A DNA stretch of 64,000 nt from DATMER01 sp963741305 (GTDB lineage: Bacteria > Acidobacteriota > Thermoanaerobaculia > Multivoradales > UBA5704): assembly GCA_963741305.1 (NCBI GenBank), contig CAVUHL010000003.1, positions 868,001 through 932,000 of the forward strand, read 5' to 3'. Below the pieces are notes generated by a model that was not told the origin of the DNA, ran no database searches, and saw only the letters and a list, made by a program, of their open reading frames with translations. Below, one piece after another: positions 8,725 through 17,019 of this stretch. The position numbers were made by a program, and so were the translations under genes. Within the stretch, counting starts at the first letter, position 1, and every line of letters begins with the position of its first letter.

Positions 8725-9759
8725 ATGGCAAAGCTGAGCAGGAACTGGGGCCCTCTCCATCCGGTCGCCGACGAGACGGCCGACCGGCTGGCGAAATCGG
8801 ACCTCCCCCGCGAGCCGCAGCTCGAGATCTACCGCTACCTGAGGCTCAACCGGATGACCGAGGACCGGCTGAGCAACCTCTACCGCCAGGGCAAGGTGGT
8901 GGGCGGCCTCTACTCCAGCCGCGGGCAGGAGGCCATCTCCGTGGGCAGCGCCTTCGCCCTCGAGCCCCAGGACGTGGTCGGGCCGATCATCCGCAACCTC
9001 GGCACCATGTTCGTCCGCGGAGTCCAGCCGCGCGAGGTCATGATGCAGTACATGGCCCGGGCCGACGGCCCCACGGGCGGCAAGGACGTCAACACCCACT
9101 TCGGCGACCTGAAACGCGGGCTCGTGGCCCCGATCTCCATGCTCGGCGCGCTGATCCCGGTCATGGCCGGGGTCGCCCTGGCCGGCCGCATGCAGAAGAA
9201 AAACCTCGTGGCCCTGACCTACATCGGCGATGGCGGCACCTCCACGGGAGACTTCCACGAAGGGCTCAACTTCGCCGCCGTCCTCAACGTCCCCTTCGTC
9301 CTGATCGCCGAGCACAACGGCTACGCCTACTCGACGCCGTCCGCGAAGCAGATGCGGGTGAAGAACATCGTCACCCGGGCCGCGGCTTACGGCATCCCGG
9401 GCGAGATGGTGGACGGCAACGACGTCCTGGCGGTCTACGAAGCCACGAAGCGGGCAGTTGATAGGGCGCGCGGCGGCGCCGGACCGACGCTGATCGAGGC
9501 CAAGACCTTCCGCATGAAGGGCCACGCCGAGCACGACGACGCGGGCTACGTCCCCAAAGAAATGTTCGAGGAGTGGAAGAAGAAAGACCCGATCGACCGC
9601 TTCGAGCGCCACCTGCTCGGCAGCGGCATGGCGACGGAAGAGGATCTGCGGAAGATCGTGGCCGAGATCGAAGAAGAGCTGAACCGGGAGGTGGACGCGG
9701 CCCTCGCCTCGCCCATGCCGCCCCCGGAACGCGCGTTCGAAGGGGTGTACTCAGAATGA
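8725..9759 (+). CDS. pdhA: 2-oxoacid dehydrogenase E1 component, alpha subunit
   Basis: A 344-aa thiamine-diphosphate subunit that decarboxylates a 2-oxoacid and passes the acyl group to E2 lipoate. The ThDP/Mg motif is GDGGTSTGDFHEGLNFAAVL followed by AEHNGYAYSTP. SRGQEAISVGSAFAL and YKGHAEHDDAGY-type segments (here MKGHAEHDDAGYVP) match the alpha family. It begins eight bases after lpdA and overlaps the beta gene by ATGA. Pyruvate, branched-chain and acetoin enzymes are hard to separate by sequence alone; the order E3-E1a-E1b-E2 fits any of them, so the symbol is provisional. Confidence 0.93.
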   Translation: MAKLSRNWGPLHPVADETADRLAKSDLPREPQLEIYRYLRLNRMTEDRLSNLYRQGKVVGGLYSSRGQEAISVGSAFALEPQDVVGPIIRNLGTMFVRGVQPREVMMQYMARADGPTGGKDVNTHFGDLKRGLVAPISMLGALIPVMAGVALAGRMQKKNLVALTYIGDGGTSTGDFHEGLNFAAVLNVPFVLIAEHNGYAYSTPSAKQMRVKNIVTRAAAYGIPGEMVDGNDVLAVYEATKRAVDRARGGAGPTLIEAKTFRMKGHAEHDDAGYVPKEMFEEWKKKDPIDRFERHLLGSGMATEEDLRKIVAEIEEELNREVDAALASPMPPPERAFEGVYSE

Positions 9760-10724
9760 TCACCTACATCGAAGCCATCCGCCAGGCGCTCTGGGAGGAG
9801 ATGGAGCAGGACGAGCGCGTCTTCCTCATCGGCCAGGACATCGGCATCTACGGCGGTGCCTTCCGCGCGACCGCCGGCCTGCTGGAGCGCTTCGGGCCGG
9901 AGCGGGTCATCGACTCGCCAATCAGCGAATCGGCGATGGTGGGCACGGCCATCGGCGCGGCCATGATGGGCATGCGGCCTGTCGTCGAGATGCAATTCAT
10001 CGACTTCATCGCCTGCGCCTTCAACCAGATCTACAACTTTGCCGGCCCCAACCACTACCGCTGGGGGCAGAGCGTGCCGCTGGTGGTGCGCGGCCCGTCC
10101 GGCGGCGGGGTGCGCGGCTCCAACTTCCACAGCCAGAACCCGGAATCGATCTTCCAGCACGGCCCGGGCCTCAAGATCGTGTGTCCCGCCACGGCGGTGG
10201 ATGCCCGCGGCCTCCTCAAGGCAGCGATCCGAGATCCCAACCCGGTCCTCTTCTTCGAGCACAAGTTCCTCTACCGCCGGATCAAGGAAGAGATCGCCGA
10301 AGGGGACGGCCTGGTGCCGATCGGCAAGGCGAACCTGGCGCGGACCGGGCGCGATCTGTCGGTGATCACCTACGGTGCTATGCTGCACGTGGCCCTGGAA
10401 GCTGCCGGGCGCCTCGAAGCGGACGGCATCGACCTCGAAGTCCTCGACCTGCGCACGATCAAGCCCCTCGACGACGAGGCAATCCTCGCCACGGTCCGCA
10501 AGACCAGCCGGGTGATCGTGCTCACCGAGGAACAGAGGTCCGGCTCGGTGGCCGGGGAGGTGGCCGCGCGGATTTCCGAGCGCGCCTTCGAATGGCTGGA
10601 CTCGCCGGTCGTCCGGCTCTGCTGTCCGGACACGCCGATCCCCTACAGTCCGACGCTTGAAGATGCCTATCTGCCGAATGTGGACAAGCTCGTCGCGAAA
10701 GTGCGTGAGCTTGCGAGCTACTGA
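9756..10724 (+). CDS. pdhB: 2-oxoacid dehydrogenase E1 component, beta subunit
   Basis: A 322-aa transketolase-like partner of the alpha subunit. ATG 9756 overlaps the alpha stop (ATGA), indicating translational coupling; the longer upstream open stretch is a shadow of the alpha gene. Family segments seen: DERVFLIGQDIGIYGGAF, DSPISESAMVGTAIGAAMMG with the conserved Glu contacting ThDP, FNQIYNFAGPNHYRWG, PLVVRGPSGGG, and the C-terminal TEEQRSGSVAGEVAA. Full length for the family. It forms the alpha2beta2 E1 tetramer. Confidence 0.94.
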   Translation: MITYIEAIRQALWEEMEQDERVFLIGQDIGIYGGAFRATAGLLERFGPERVIDSPISESAMVGTAIGAAMMGMRPVVEMQFIDFIACAFNQIYNFAGPNHYRWGQSVPLVVRGPSGGGVRGSNFHSQNPESIFQHGPGLKIVCPATAVDARGLLKAAIRDPNPVLFFEHKFLYRRIKEEIAEGDGLVPIGKANLARTGRDLSVITYGAMLHVALEAAGRLEADGIDLEVLDLRTIKPLDDEAILATVRKTSRVIVLTEEQRSGSVAGEVAARISERAFEWLDSPVVRLCCPDTPIPYSPTLEDAYLPNVDKLVAKVRELASY

Positions 10725-10748
10725 CGAGACGGAGAGACGGGAGAGAAT

Positions 10749-12257
10749 ATGGCTACCGATGTCGTGATGCCCCAGATGGGGGAGTCGATCGCCGAGGGAA
10801 CCATCACCAAGTGGCTGGTCAAGGTCGGCGACCAGATCGAGCGGGACAAGCCGCTGTTCGAAATCTCGACCGACAAGGTCGATGCGGAGATCCCCAGCCC
10901 GGCCTCGGGCGTGCTGCTGGAAATCCGCAACCAGGAAGGGGAGACCGTCCCCGTCAACCAGGTCGTCGCCGTCATCGGCGAGGCCGGAGAGCAACCGGGA
11001 GCCGCCGCGGCGCCAGCCGCTGCCCCTGCCGAAAGTGCCGAGCTCCCCAAGGCCGCGGCCGAGACGGAGGCTGCCGGCAAAGACACCGAAGAGGTCAAGC
11101 AGGAGGAGAAGGCCCGCGGTGATGCGGGACCGGAAGGCGAGCCCAAGGTGGCTTCGCCCGAGCCCCAGCCCGCACCTGAAAAGCCCGCGGAAGGTGAGGC
11201 TGCGGAAGGAACGGAAGAAGACCGCCTCAAGAAGTTCTCCAGCCCCTTGGTGCGCAACATCGCCGCCAAGGAAGGGGTCAACCTGGAGGAGGTCGAGGGC
11301 ACTGGTCAGCATGGCCGCGTGACCAAGGACGACATCATGAAGCACCTGGAGCAGCGCAAGGCCGCTCCGGCTGCTCCTGCCCCGGCCCCCGAGCCCGCTC
11401 CGGCCGCCGCTCCGGCTCCTGCTCCGGCCGCCAAGCCTGCGCCCGCTCCGGCGGCTGCTCCCCCTCCGTCGGCTCCCGCACCGGCACAGCGTCCGCTCCC
11501 GGCCGGGTTCTCCGTGGCCGCGTACCACGAGGGCGACAACGTCGAGATCGAGCCGATGTCCAAGATCCGGCAGATCACGGCGGCGCACATGGTCTACTCC
11601 AAGGCCACCTCGGCGCACGTGACCACGGTCTTCCACATCGACTTCTCCAAGGTGAACCGCGCCCGCGTCCGCGCCAAGGACAGCTTCTTCAAGAAGGAAG
11701 GCACCAAGCTCACCTTCATGCCCTTCATCTTCAAGGCGGTGGCCACGGCGCTCAAGGCGCACAAGTCGGTCAACGCCTCCATCGACGGCACCAACATCGT
11801 CTACAAGAAGGACATCAACCTCGGCATGGCGGTCGACCTGCCCGGCCGCGGCCTGATCGTGCCGGTGATCCGGAACGCCGACCAGTTGAGCCTGCTGGGC
11901 CTCGCCAAGGCCGCCAACGACCTCGCCGACCGTGCGCGGGGCAAGAAGCTCAAGCCGGACGAGACGCAGGGGGGCACGTTCACGGTCACCAACCCCGGCG
12001 TCTTCGGCAGCCTCTTCGGCACGCCGGTCATCAACCAGCCGCAGGTGGCGATCCTTGGCGTGGGCACCATCGAGAAGCGGCCGATCGTGGTCGAGGACGA
12101 GAACGGCAACGACGCGCTCGCGATCAAGACCATGTCCTATCTCTCGATCACCTACGACCACCGCCTGGTGGACGGTGCCGACGCCGACCGCTTCATGATC
12201 GACGTCAAGAAGGTGCTCGAAGAGGACACCTGGACCGAGCTCGAAGCGTACACGTAG
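10749..12257 (+). CDS. pdhC: Dihydrolipoamide acyltransferase (E2)
   Basis: A 502-aa core subunit. Domains in order: one lipoyl domain (residues 1-78, lipoylation site STDKVDAE with Lys43), an acidic Ala/Glu/Pro linker, the E3/E1-binding domain (SPLVRNIAAKEGVNLEEVEG to about 198), a long Ala-Pro linker, and the catalytic CAT domain ending in the active-site ITYDHRLVDGADADRFM. It forms the cubic or icosahedral core that receives the acyl group and transfers it to CoA. The lipoyl lysine would be modified by LipB/LipA encoded elsewhere in this window. Last gene of the operon; a strong hairpin follows. Confidence 0.95.
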   Translation: MATDVVMPQMGESIAEGTITKWLVKVGDQIERDKPLFEISTDKVDAEIPSPASGVLLEIRNQEGETVPVNQVVAVIGEAGEQPGAAAAPAAAPAESAELPKAAAETEAAGKDTEEVKQEEKARGDAGPEGEPKVASPEPQPAPEKPAEGEAAEGTEEDRLKKFSSPLVRNIAAKEGVNLEEVEGTGQHGRVTKDDIMKHLEQRKAAPAAPAPAPEPAPAAAPAPAPAAKPAPAPAAAPPPSAPAPAQRPLPAGFSVAAYHEGDNVEIEPMSKIRQITAAHMVYSKATSAHVTTVFHIDFSKVNRARVRAKDSFFKKEGTKLTFMPFIFKAVATALKAHKSVNASIDGTNIVYKKDINLGMAVDLPGRGLIVPVIRNADQLSLLGLAKAANDLADRARGKKLKPDETQGGTFTVTNPGVFGSLFGTPVINQPQVAILGVGTIEKRPIVVEDENGNDALAIKTMSYLSITYDHRLVDGADADRFMIDVKKVLEEDTWTELEAYT

Positions 12258-12283
12258 GGCTCCGGTCCCTTCCATGCGAGTCG

Positions 12284-12311
12284 CGACGAGCCCGGGAGAC
12301 CGGGCTCGTCG
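12284..12311 (+). terminator. Hairpin after the 2-oxoacid dehydrogenase operon
   Basis: A 12-bp perfect stem CGACGAGCCCGG / CCGGGCTCGTCG with a GAGA loop, 27 bases after the E2 stop. There is only a short T-rich tail (TGTT), so termination strength is uncertain. Confidence 0.65.
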
Positions 12312-12359
12312 TGTTCAGGCGCGAAAGGTTGTGGTAACCTGATCCGAGAGGGATTCGAG

Positions 12360-12917
12360 ATGGCCGTCCCCCAGAGAAACGAAGAACAGCTGATGACGGG
12401 CGAGGAGCTAGCCTGTCACCCGGAGCTCCAGCCCTGCGAGCTCGTGAACGGGAGAGTGGTGCCGATGACGCTGACGGAATTCGGCCATGGAGATCTTGTG
12501 CTGGAGATTGGCGCACGGCTCCGGGTTTGGGCCAAGGAGACAGGGAGGGGCCGGGCCGCTGTCGGTGACGTGGCCATCTACACCCGCCGGGATCCCGATT
12601 CCGTCCGTGGCGCCGATGTCGTCTACATCTCGCACGAGCGCTACGCCCGGCGCAGTGCTATGACGTGGCTGGACATCACGCCCGAACTGGTGGTGGAGGT
12701 CTTCTCTTCGGACGGCCGCTGGAGCGAGCTGTCGAGGAAGGCTCAGGAGTTCCTCGGTGCCGGCGCCCTCAGGGTCTGGCTGGTGCACCCCCGAAAGCGT
12801 GAGATCACCGTCCACCGCGCTGACGCCACCCAGACGTTCGGGATCGGCGAAATCCTCCGTGACGAAGAGATCCTCCCCGGCTTCTCCCTCCCCCTTTCCG
12901 ATCTCTTCCAAGACTGA
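12360..12917 (+). CDS. Uma2-family (DUF820) PD-(D/E)xK nuclease-fold protein
   Basis: A 185-aa member of the Uma2/DUF820 restriction-endonuclease-fold family, which is highly expanded in cyanobacteria, Chloroflexi and Acidobacteriota. Core signature: ADVVYISHERY, then PELVVEVFSSDGRWSELSRKAQEFLGAG with the Glu...Lys pair, then LRVWLVHPRKREITVHRAD. The biological role of the family is unsettled; an endonuclease activity has been proposed. It stands alone with its own GAGAGGG site before ATG 12360. Confidence 0.88.
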   Translation: MAVPQRNEEQLMTGEELACHPELQPCELVNGRVVPMTLTEFGHGDLVLEIGARLRVWAKETGRGRAAVGDVAIYTRRDPDSVRGADVVYISHERYARRSAMTWLDITPELVVEVFSSDGRWSELSRKAQEFLGAGALRVWLVHPRKREITVHRADATQTFGIGEILRDEEILPGFSLPLSDLFQD

Positions 12918-13029
12918 CCCGCAAGCCGCGCTTCTCCTGGGACCGCCGGCATCCTGCCGGCTCTGGACGGGAAGCCTCCCCTCTCCGTAAAATCGAGCCA
13001 GCACCAATTCAGCATCGAGAGAGGCGGGG

Positions 13030-14316
13030 ATGGCAGAGCGCAGACAGTTGGGACTCGCGGCAGCGACTGCCGCGGTGACGGGTCAATCCATCGCCCTGGG
13101 GATCTTTCTCACCCCGGCCACGATGGCGAAAGCGCTGGGCTCGCCGCTGCTGCTCGGCACCGTCTGGTGCGCCATGGCGGTCATGACGGTCTGCGGCGCG
13201 CTCTGCTACTCGGAACTGGCCGTGCGTTATCCGGAAGCGGGCGGAGAGTACGTCTACCTCCGAGAAGGGTATGGAGGTCGCGCCGCCTTCCTCTATGGCT
13301 GGATGAGCGCGGCCGTCATGGACCCGGGGCTCGCCGCGGCGCTGGCCGTCGGCGCGATGTCCTATGTGCAGGCCCTGAAGCCGCTGGGGCCGACGGCGGC
13401 TGCCTGGCTGCCCGCCGGCATCCTGCTGTGCCTGGCCGTGGTCAACATCCTGGGTACCCGGCTGAGCGGAGGCCTCATGACCGCGGCCAACCTGCTCAAG
13501 ATCACCGTGCTCTTTGGACTGGTGGGGTGGGCGATCCTCGCGGGAGGAGGCAGCCTCGACAACCTGCTTCCCCTGGCCGAGAGGCGGGCCGGCTCTGGAC
13601 CGCTCCTGCCTGCCCTCGCAGGCGCCGTGGTGAGCGCGTTCTTCAGCTTCGGGGGCTGGTGGGAGGCCGGGAAGCTGGCGGGCGAGATCCGGGACCCTGA
13701 AAAGAACCTGCCGCGCGCCTTCACCGGCGGCGTGTTGTTGGTCGCCGGGATCTATCTCCTGATCAGCTTCGCGTTCCTCTACGTGCTGCCGTTGGAAGAG
13801 ATCGTCTCGAACACCGCCTTCGTCGCCCAGTTCGGTGGCGCGCTGTTTGGAAGCGCGGGCGCCAAGGTGCTGTCGGCCTGCGTTCTCCTCTCCGTCCTGG
13901 GCGGCCTGCTGGCATTGACGATGGCTGCTCCGCGCGCCTACTACGCGATGGCGCGCGACGGTGCCTTCTTCCCGCCCTTCGCCCGCCTGCATCCGCGCTT
14001 CGGCACGCCGGTCCACGCCATCCTTCTCCAGACAGGGTTGGCTCTGGTGGTTCTCACTCTCGGAGCCTTCGACCGGATCCTGTCCTACATCGTCTTTTCC
14101 GCGGTCCTGTTTCTCGGTCTTTCTGCCACGGCTCTCTTCCGGCTGCGGCCGCGAGTCGTCCGCTGGTGGTTCCCGGCGGCTCCGATCCTGTTCGTCGCCG
14201 GATGCCTCGTAATCGCTTTGTTAATCCTGCTCAACGATCCTTTGCCCGCGTTGCTGGGCATGGCTGTCGTGTTGGCTGGAGACGTGTTGCGGCGCTTCCT
14301 CTTCGAGACAAGATGA
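13030..14316 (+). CDS. APC-family amino-acid permease
   Basis: A 428-aa polytopic inner-membrane transporter with about twelve hydrophobic segments. The APC pattern is visible: a discontinuous first helix (TAAVTGQSIALGIFLTP), YSELAVRYPEAGGEYVYLREGYG in helix 2-3, SFGGWWEAGKLAGEIRDPEKNLPRA around helix 6, and ARDGAFFPPFARLHPRFGTPVHAI late. This places it with the LAT/APA branch of amino acid/polyamine exchangers. AGAGAGGCGGGG precedes ATG 13030. The substrate is not predictable. It is followed by a 182-base gap with an inverted repeat (14379-14404). Confidence 0.9.
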   Translation: MAERRQLGLAAATAAVTGQSIALGIFLTPATMAKALGSPLLLGTVWCAMAVMTVCGALCYSELAVRYPEAGGEYVYLREGYGGRAAFLYGWMSAAVMDPGLAAALAVGAMSYVQALKPLGPTAAAWLPAGILLCLAVVNILGTRLSGGLMTAANLLKITVLFGLVGWAILAGGGSLDNLLPLAERRAGSGPLLPALAGAVVSAFFSFGGWWEAGKLAGEIRDPEKNLPRAFTGGVLLVAGIYLLISFAFLYVLPLEEIVSNTAFVAQFGGALFGSAGAKVLSACVLLSVLGGLLALTMAAPRAYYAMARDGAFFPPFARLHPRFGTPVHAILLQTGLALVVLTLGAFDRILSYIVFSAVLFLGLSATALFRLRPRVVRWWFPAAPILFVAGCLVIALLILLNDPLPALLGMAVVLAGDVLRRFLFETR

Positions 14317-14378
14317 GCGCATCAGAATCCAATTTATTGGACTGAGGAAGGATTCGTGGGCGCTCGGATTCTTTTCCA

Positions 14379-14404
14379 GCGCGCTAGAACTGATTTCAGC
14401 GCGC
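14379..14404. repeat. GCGCGCT inverted repeat upstream of hicBA
   Basis: GCGCGCT (14379-14385) and AGCGCGC (14398-14404) are separated by 12 bases, about 95 bases before hicB. HicB antitoxins often bind inverted repeats near their own promoter, so this is a candidate operator, but it could equally be a weak 3' hairpin of the permease gene. Confidence 0.3.
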
Positions 14405-14498
14405 CGAAGTCTATCCTTCCCCTGAAACTCGGCCAAAGCCACGGCCCACAGCTCCGAACGGCTATCGCGGCCGACGCGCCAAGGAGTAGACTCTGGCA

Positions 14499-14714
14499 AT
14501 GCGAAACGAGTTCACGGCTGTCATCGAGCGGGACGACGACTGGTTCATTGGCTACTGCCCTGAGATTCCTGGGGCCAACGGCCAAGGCAAGACGGTCGAG
14601 GAGTGCCGCAGAAGTCTCGCCGGGGCTATCGCGCTGATCCTGGAGGATCGCCGAGAGGACGCGTTGCGGGGTGTTCCCGGCGATGCGATTCGCGAAATCC
14701 TCAAGGTCGGATGA
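14499..14714 (+). CDS. hicB: HicB-type antitoxin
   Basis: A 71-aa partial-RNase-H-fold antitoxin. Signature: FTAVIERDDDWFIGYCPEIPGANGQGKTVEECRRSLAGAIALIL, the classic HicB strand-strand-helix pattern. It neutralises the HicA mRNA nuclease encoded immediately downstream with an ATGA overlap (14711-14714). Unlike longer HicB proteins it has no room for a separate C-terminal DNA-binding domain, so autoregulation may be weak or need the complex. The order antitoxin then toxin is common for short HicB proteins. Confidence 0.92.
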   Translation: MRNEFTAVIERDDDWFIGYCPEIPGANGQGKTVEECRRSLAGAIALILEDRREDALRGVPGDAIREILKVG

Positions 14715-14899
14715 AGAGGAGCGACCTGCTTCGGCACCTGCGGAAGCACGGTTGTTTTCTGAAGCGCGAGGGTGCCGAGCACTCCCTCTGGTCCAATCCT
14801 CAGACAGGTCAGCTTCAAGCCGTTCCACGCCACACCGAAATCCGCAACCTCCTGGCCCGCCGGATCTGTCGCGGGCTCTCGATCCCCGAGCTTCCCTAG
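14711..14899 (+). CDS. hicA: HicA-type toxin (mRNA interferase)
   Basis: A 62-aa dsRBD-like toxin that cleaves mRNA. Motifs: MKRSDLLRHLRKHGCFLKREGAEHSLWSNP with the Gly and catalytic His of the family (GxxHxxW pattern here as EHSLW), then VPRHTEIRNLLARRICRGL, the usual second half. ATG 14711 overlaps the hicB stop. Full length for the family, with no sign of decay. Confidence 0.92.
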   Translation: MKRSDLLRHLRKHGCFLKREGAEHSLWSNPQTGQLQAVPRHTEIRNLLARRICRGLSIPELP

Positions 14900-14918
14900 A
14901 GCGCGTTAGGCTAGACCA

Positions 14919-15050
14919 ATGATGCTTGCCTACTATATAGGTGCGTATGGCCCTACCATCCGGCTGGATACTCAGGCGTTGGAGGATTTGAGGGCTGTTC
15001 GCCGGTTCGAAGCCCTGTGCAATTACAAGATCGTCAAGGAAGACGACTGA
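14919..15050 (+). CDS. Small 43-aa hypothetical protein coupled to the oxidoreductase
   Basis: A short frame ATG 14919 to TGA 15048-15050, encoding MMLAYYIGAYGPTIRLDTQ... with a charged C-terminal half and an end in KEDD. It lies between hicA and the quinone oxidoreductase, and its stop overlaps the next start as TGATG, the usual arrangement for coupled translation. No family is recognised. It may be a genuine microprotein or merely a leader that delivers ribosomes to the next gene. Confidence 0.4.
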   Translation: MMLAYYIGAYGPTIRLDTQALEDLRAVRRFEALCNYKIVKEDD

Positions 15051-16033
15051 TGCGTGCGCTCACGTTCAGCAGGTTTGGCGGGCCGGAAGTCCTGGCCTAC
15101 CACGAAGTCCCCGACCCGGAGCTGCTCCCGGGACACGCGCTCGTTCGCATGCATGCCATCGGGCTCAACTTCGCTGACGTGTACCGTCGTCGGGGCGCGT
15201 ACCACCTCGCTGGAAGCCCTCCCTACATCGCCGGGTATGAAGGCGCGGGAACCGTCGTGGGCGTCGGAGCGGCAGCCTCAGAGGCGCCGGTTCACCCGTT
15301 TACGATCGGTGACCGCGTCGCCTTTGCGGATAGCCCCTATGCGAACGCGGAGCTTGTGGCGGTTCCGGTCGAGAAGCTCATCCCGCTGCCGGACGTCGTG
15401 CCGTTCGAGACGGCGGCGGCGCTGTTGCTGCAAGGACTCACGGCGCAGTACCTCGTGCGGGACAGTTACCCGGTTGCGGCGGGGAACGATGTCCTCGTGC
15501 ACGCGGCGGCCGGCGGCGTTGGTCTGTTGCTCGTGCAGATCGCACGGCAGTTGGGCGCGCGCATCTTCGCTCTGGCGTCGACAGAGGAGAAGCGGGAAGC
15601 CGCTCGCGAAGCCGGCGCCACGGAAACGCATGACAGTGCCGGCAACTGGGTCGCTGCGGCCAGGGCCTGGTCGAGGCATGGAACCGGCGTGGATGTCGTG
15701 TACGACTCCGTTGGGACCACGCTGGACGAAAGCCTACAGGCGGCACGGGTAGGGGGGCACGTGGTGTTCTATGGCATGGCTGGAGGCGACCCCAAGCCGG
15801 TCGATCCGAAGCGGCTCATGGACGAGTCGAAGACGCTGACCGGGGGCGACCTGTGGAACGTCCTCACCGGTCAAGGCGAACGCATCCGCCGCGCCGGAGA
15901 ACTCTTCGATTGGGTGCGCAACGGTTCGCTCCGCGTCCGCATCTCACAGCGTTATCCACTCTCCGAAGGCGCGCAGGGGCACGCTTTCCTGGAGAGCCGT
16001 CAGAGTATTGGAAAGGTGCTGTTGATACCCTGA
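15050..16033 (+). CDS. Zinc-independent quinone oxidoreductase-like MDR enzyme
   Basis: A 327-aa medium-chain dehydrogenase/reductase of the NADPH:quinone reductase branch. ATG 15050 (MRALTFSRFGGPEVLAYHEVPDP) matches the usual family N-terminus. The catalytic-domain segment is HAIGLNFADVYRRRGAYH and the Rossmann motif is AAAGGVGLLLVQIARQLGARI. The zinc ligands of alcohol dehydrogenases are absent. It would reduce quinones or enones with NADPH. The start is coupled to the 43-aa ORF. Confidence 0.9.
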   Translation: MRALTFSRFGGPEVLAYHEVPDPELLPGHALVRMHAIGLNFADVYRRRGAYHLAGSPPYIAGYEGAGTVVGVGAAASEAPVHPFTIGDRVAFADSPYANAELVAVPVEKLIPLPDVVPFETAAALLLQGLTAQYLVRDSYPVAAGNDVLVHAAAGGVGLLLVQIARQLGARIFALASTEEKREAAREAGATETHDSAGNWVAAARAWSRHGTGVDVVYDSVGTTLDESLQAARVGGHVVFYGMAGGDPKPVDPKRLMDESKTLTGGDLWNVLTGQGERIRRAGELFDWVRNGSLRVRISQRYPLSEGAQGHAFLESRQSIGKVLLIP

Positions 16034-16160
16034 AAAATGAAGGCGCCATGTCCTCACCCGTGACGTTCGACCGACGGGAGCTGAGGGCTCCGGACCTCAT
16101 GGCTTGCTTGTTCGCTGGAACTGGCATGGCGCTGCGAAACGAATCGTGCTGGAGACATCG

Positions 16161-16772
16161 ATGAGCAGATTCGGCGCTGATCCTCAGGCGTTCTTCGGCT
16201 CCGTCTATCAGGAGATCCCGCCGTGGGATGTCGGCGGTCCCCAGCCGTCCCTTTCCGCACTCTTCGATGCATATCCGCCGACGAGCCCGGTCCTGGACCT
16301 TGGCTGCGGATCCGGGGATCTTGCCCTCTCTCTCGCGCAGCGTGGCCTCGAAGTGCTCGGAATCGACTTCGTCGAGGCTGCCATAGCCCACGCGCGGGAG
16401 AAGGCAAAGACCCTCCCGCCCGAGGTGGCCCATCTCGTCGACTTCCAGGTTGCCGATGCCCTGCGGCCGACGCTGCTTCGACGGCAGTTTGGCTCGGTGG
16501 TGGACTCCGGATTCCTCCACCTCTTCGAGCCCGATCAACTCGACCCTTTCATCGCCGAGCTTGCGAGGACGCTAATCCCCGGCGGCCGATACTACCTGCT
16601 TGCCTTCGCCGTGGAGTTTCCGCCGCCTTCACCGCGGCAAGTTACCGAGGAAGAAGTGCGGGCACGATTCACTCCGGAGGCGAACTGGCGCATCCTGGAG
16701 ATTCGGCCTGCCGAGTTCCTGAGCCGCATCGCTCCGGTGCCTGCCATCAGCGCGTGCATCGAGCGCAGATAA
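16161..16772 (+). CDS. Class I SAM-dependent methyltransferase
   Basis: A 203-aa methyltransferase. ATG 16161 is chosen since the domain starts shortly after; an earlier in-frame ATG at 16104 adds a poor N-terminus. Motif I is VLDLGCGSGDLALSLAQRG, followed by GIDFVEAAIAHAREKA (motif II) and VVDSGFLHLFEPDQLDPFIAELARTL. The layout (PWDVG near the N-terminus, VVDSGFLH) resembles thiopurine methyltransferase-like small-molecule enzymes. The substrate is unknown. The gene ends 86 bases before the IS element. Confidence 0.86.
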   Translation: MSRFGADPQAFFGSVYQEIPPWDVGGPQPSLSALFDAYPPTSPVLDLGCGSGDLALSLAQRGLEVLGIDFVEAAIAHAREKAKTLPPEVAHLVDFQVADALRPTLLRRQFGSVVDSGFLHLFEPDQLDPFIAELARTLIPGGRYYLLAFAVEFPPPSPRQVTEEEVRARFTPEANWRILEIRPAEFLSRIAPVPAISACIERR

Positions 16773-16858
16773 CGGAAGCGGCTGCGAGGCGCCTGGTTTG
16801 CCAAGCCTGGCAAGTGTTGAGGTCCGCTTTCCCCGGCGTCAACTACTCTTGTGCAGCG

Positions 16859-16896
16859 TGTTGCCTCACTGAGGAATGTTACCAGCAGGTGGACTC
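16859..16896 (+). repeat. IS left terminal inverted repeat
   Basis: Starts TGTTGCCTCAC, with TACCA at 16880-16884 and GACTC at 16892-16896. It pairs with the reverse complement of 18585-18620. Confidence 0.75.
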
Positions 16897-16941
16897 GCTC
16901 TTCCCGAGTCGATCCTCGCCGCCGTCGTGGCCGGCTGGCTG

Positions 16942-16964
16942 TGGAAAACGCGTAGCGTTTTCCA
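16942..16964. repeat. Perfect hairpin inside the IS 3' region
   Basis: TGGAAAACGC / GCGTTTTCCA, a 10-bp stem with a GTA loop. The same arm recurs inverted near 17063-17076 at the transposase C-terminus. It may terminate transposase transcription or read-through into the element. Confidence 0.5.
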
Positions 16965-17019
16965 AGGGGTGTGGGAGGGTGCCGGTGGTAGGGCGGGGGC
17001 GGCAGCCTTCCATACCCCG

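Noticed and set aside
9546..12275. 909-codon antisense frame across the dehydrogenase operon
   Set aside because: The plus strand carries E1 and E2 genes with all catalytic motifs and clean ATGA/ribosome-site junctions; the antisense frame has only biased composition.
16048..16164. 38-codon frame overlapping the methyltransferase start
   Set aside because: It has no ribosome site and no recognisable sequence; the methyltransferase start at 16161 is sufficient.
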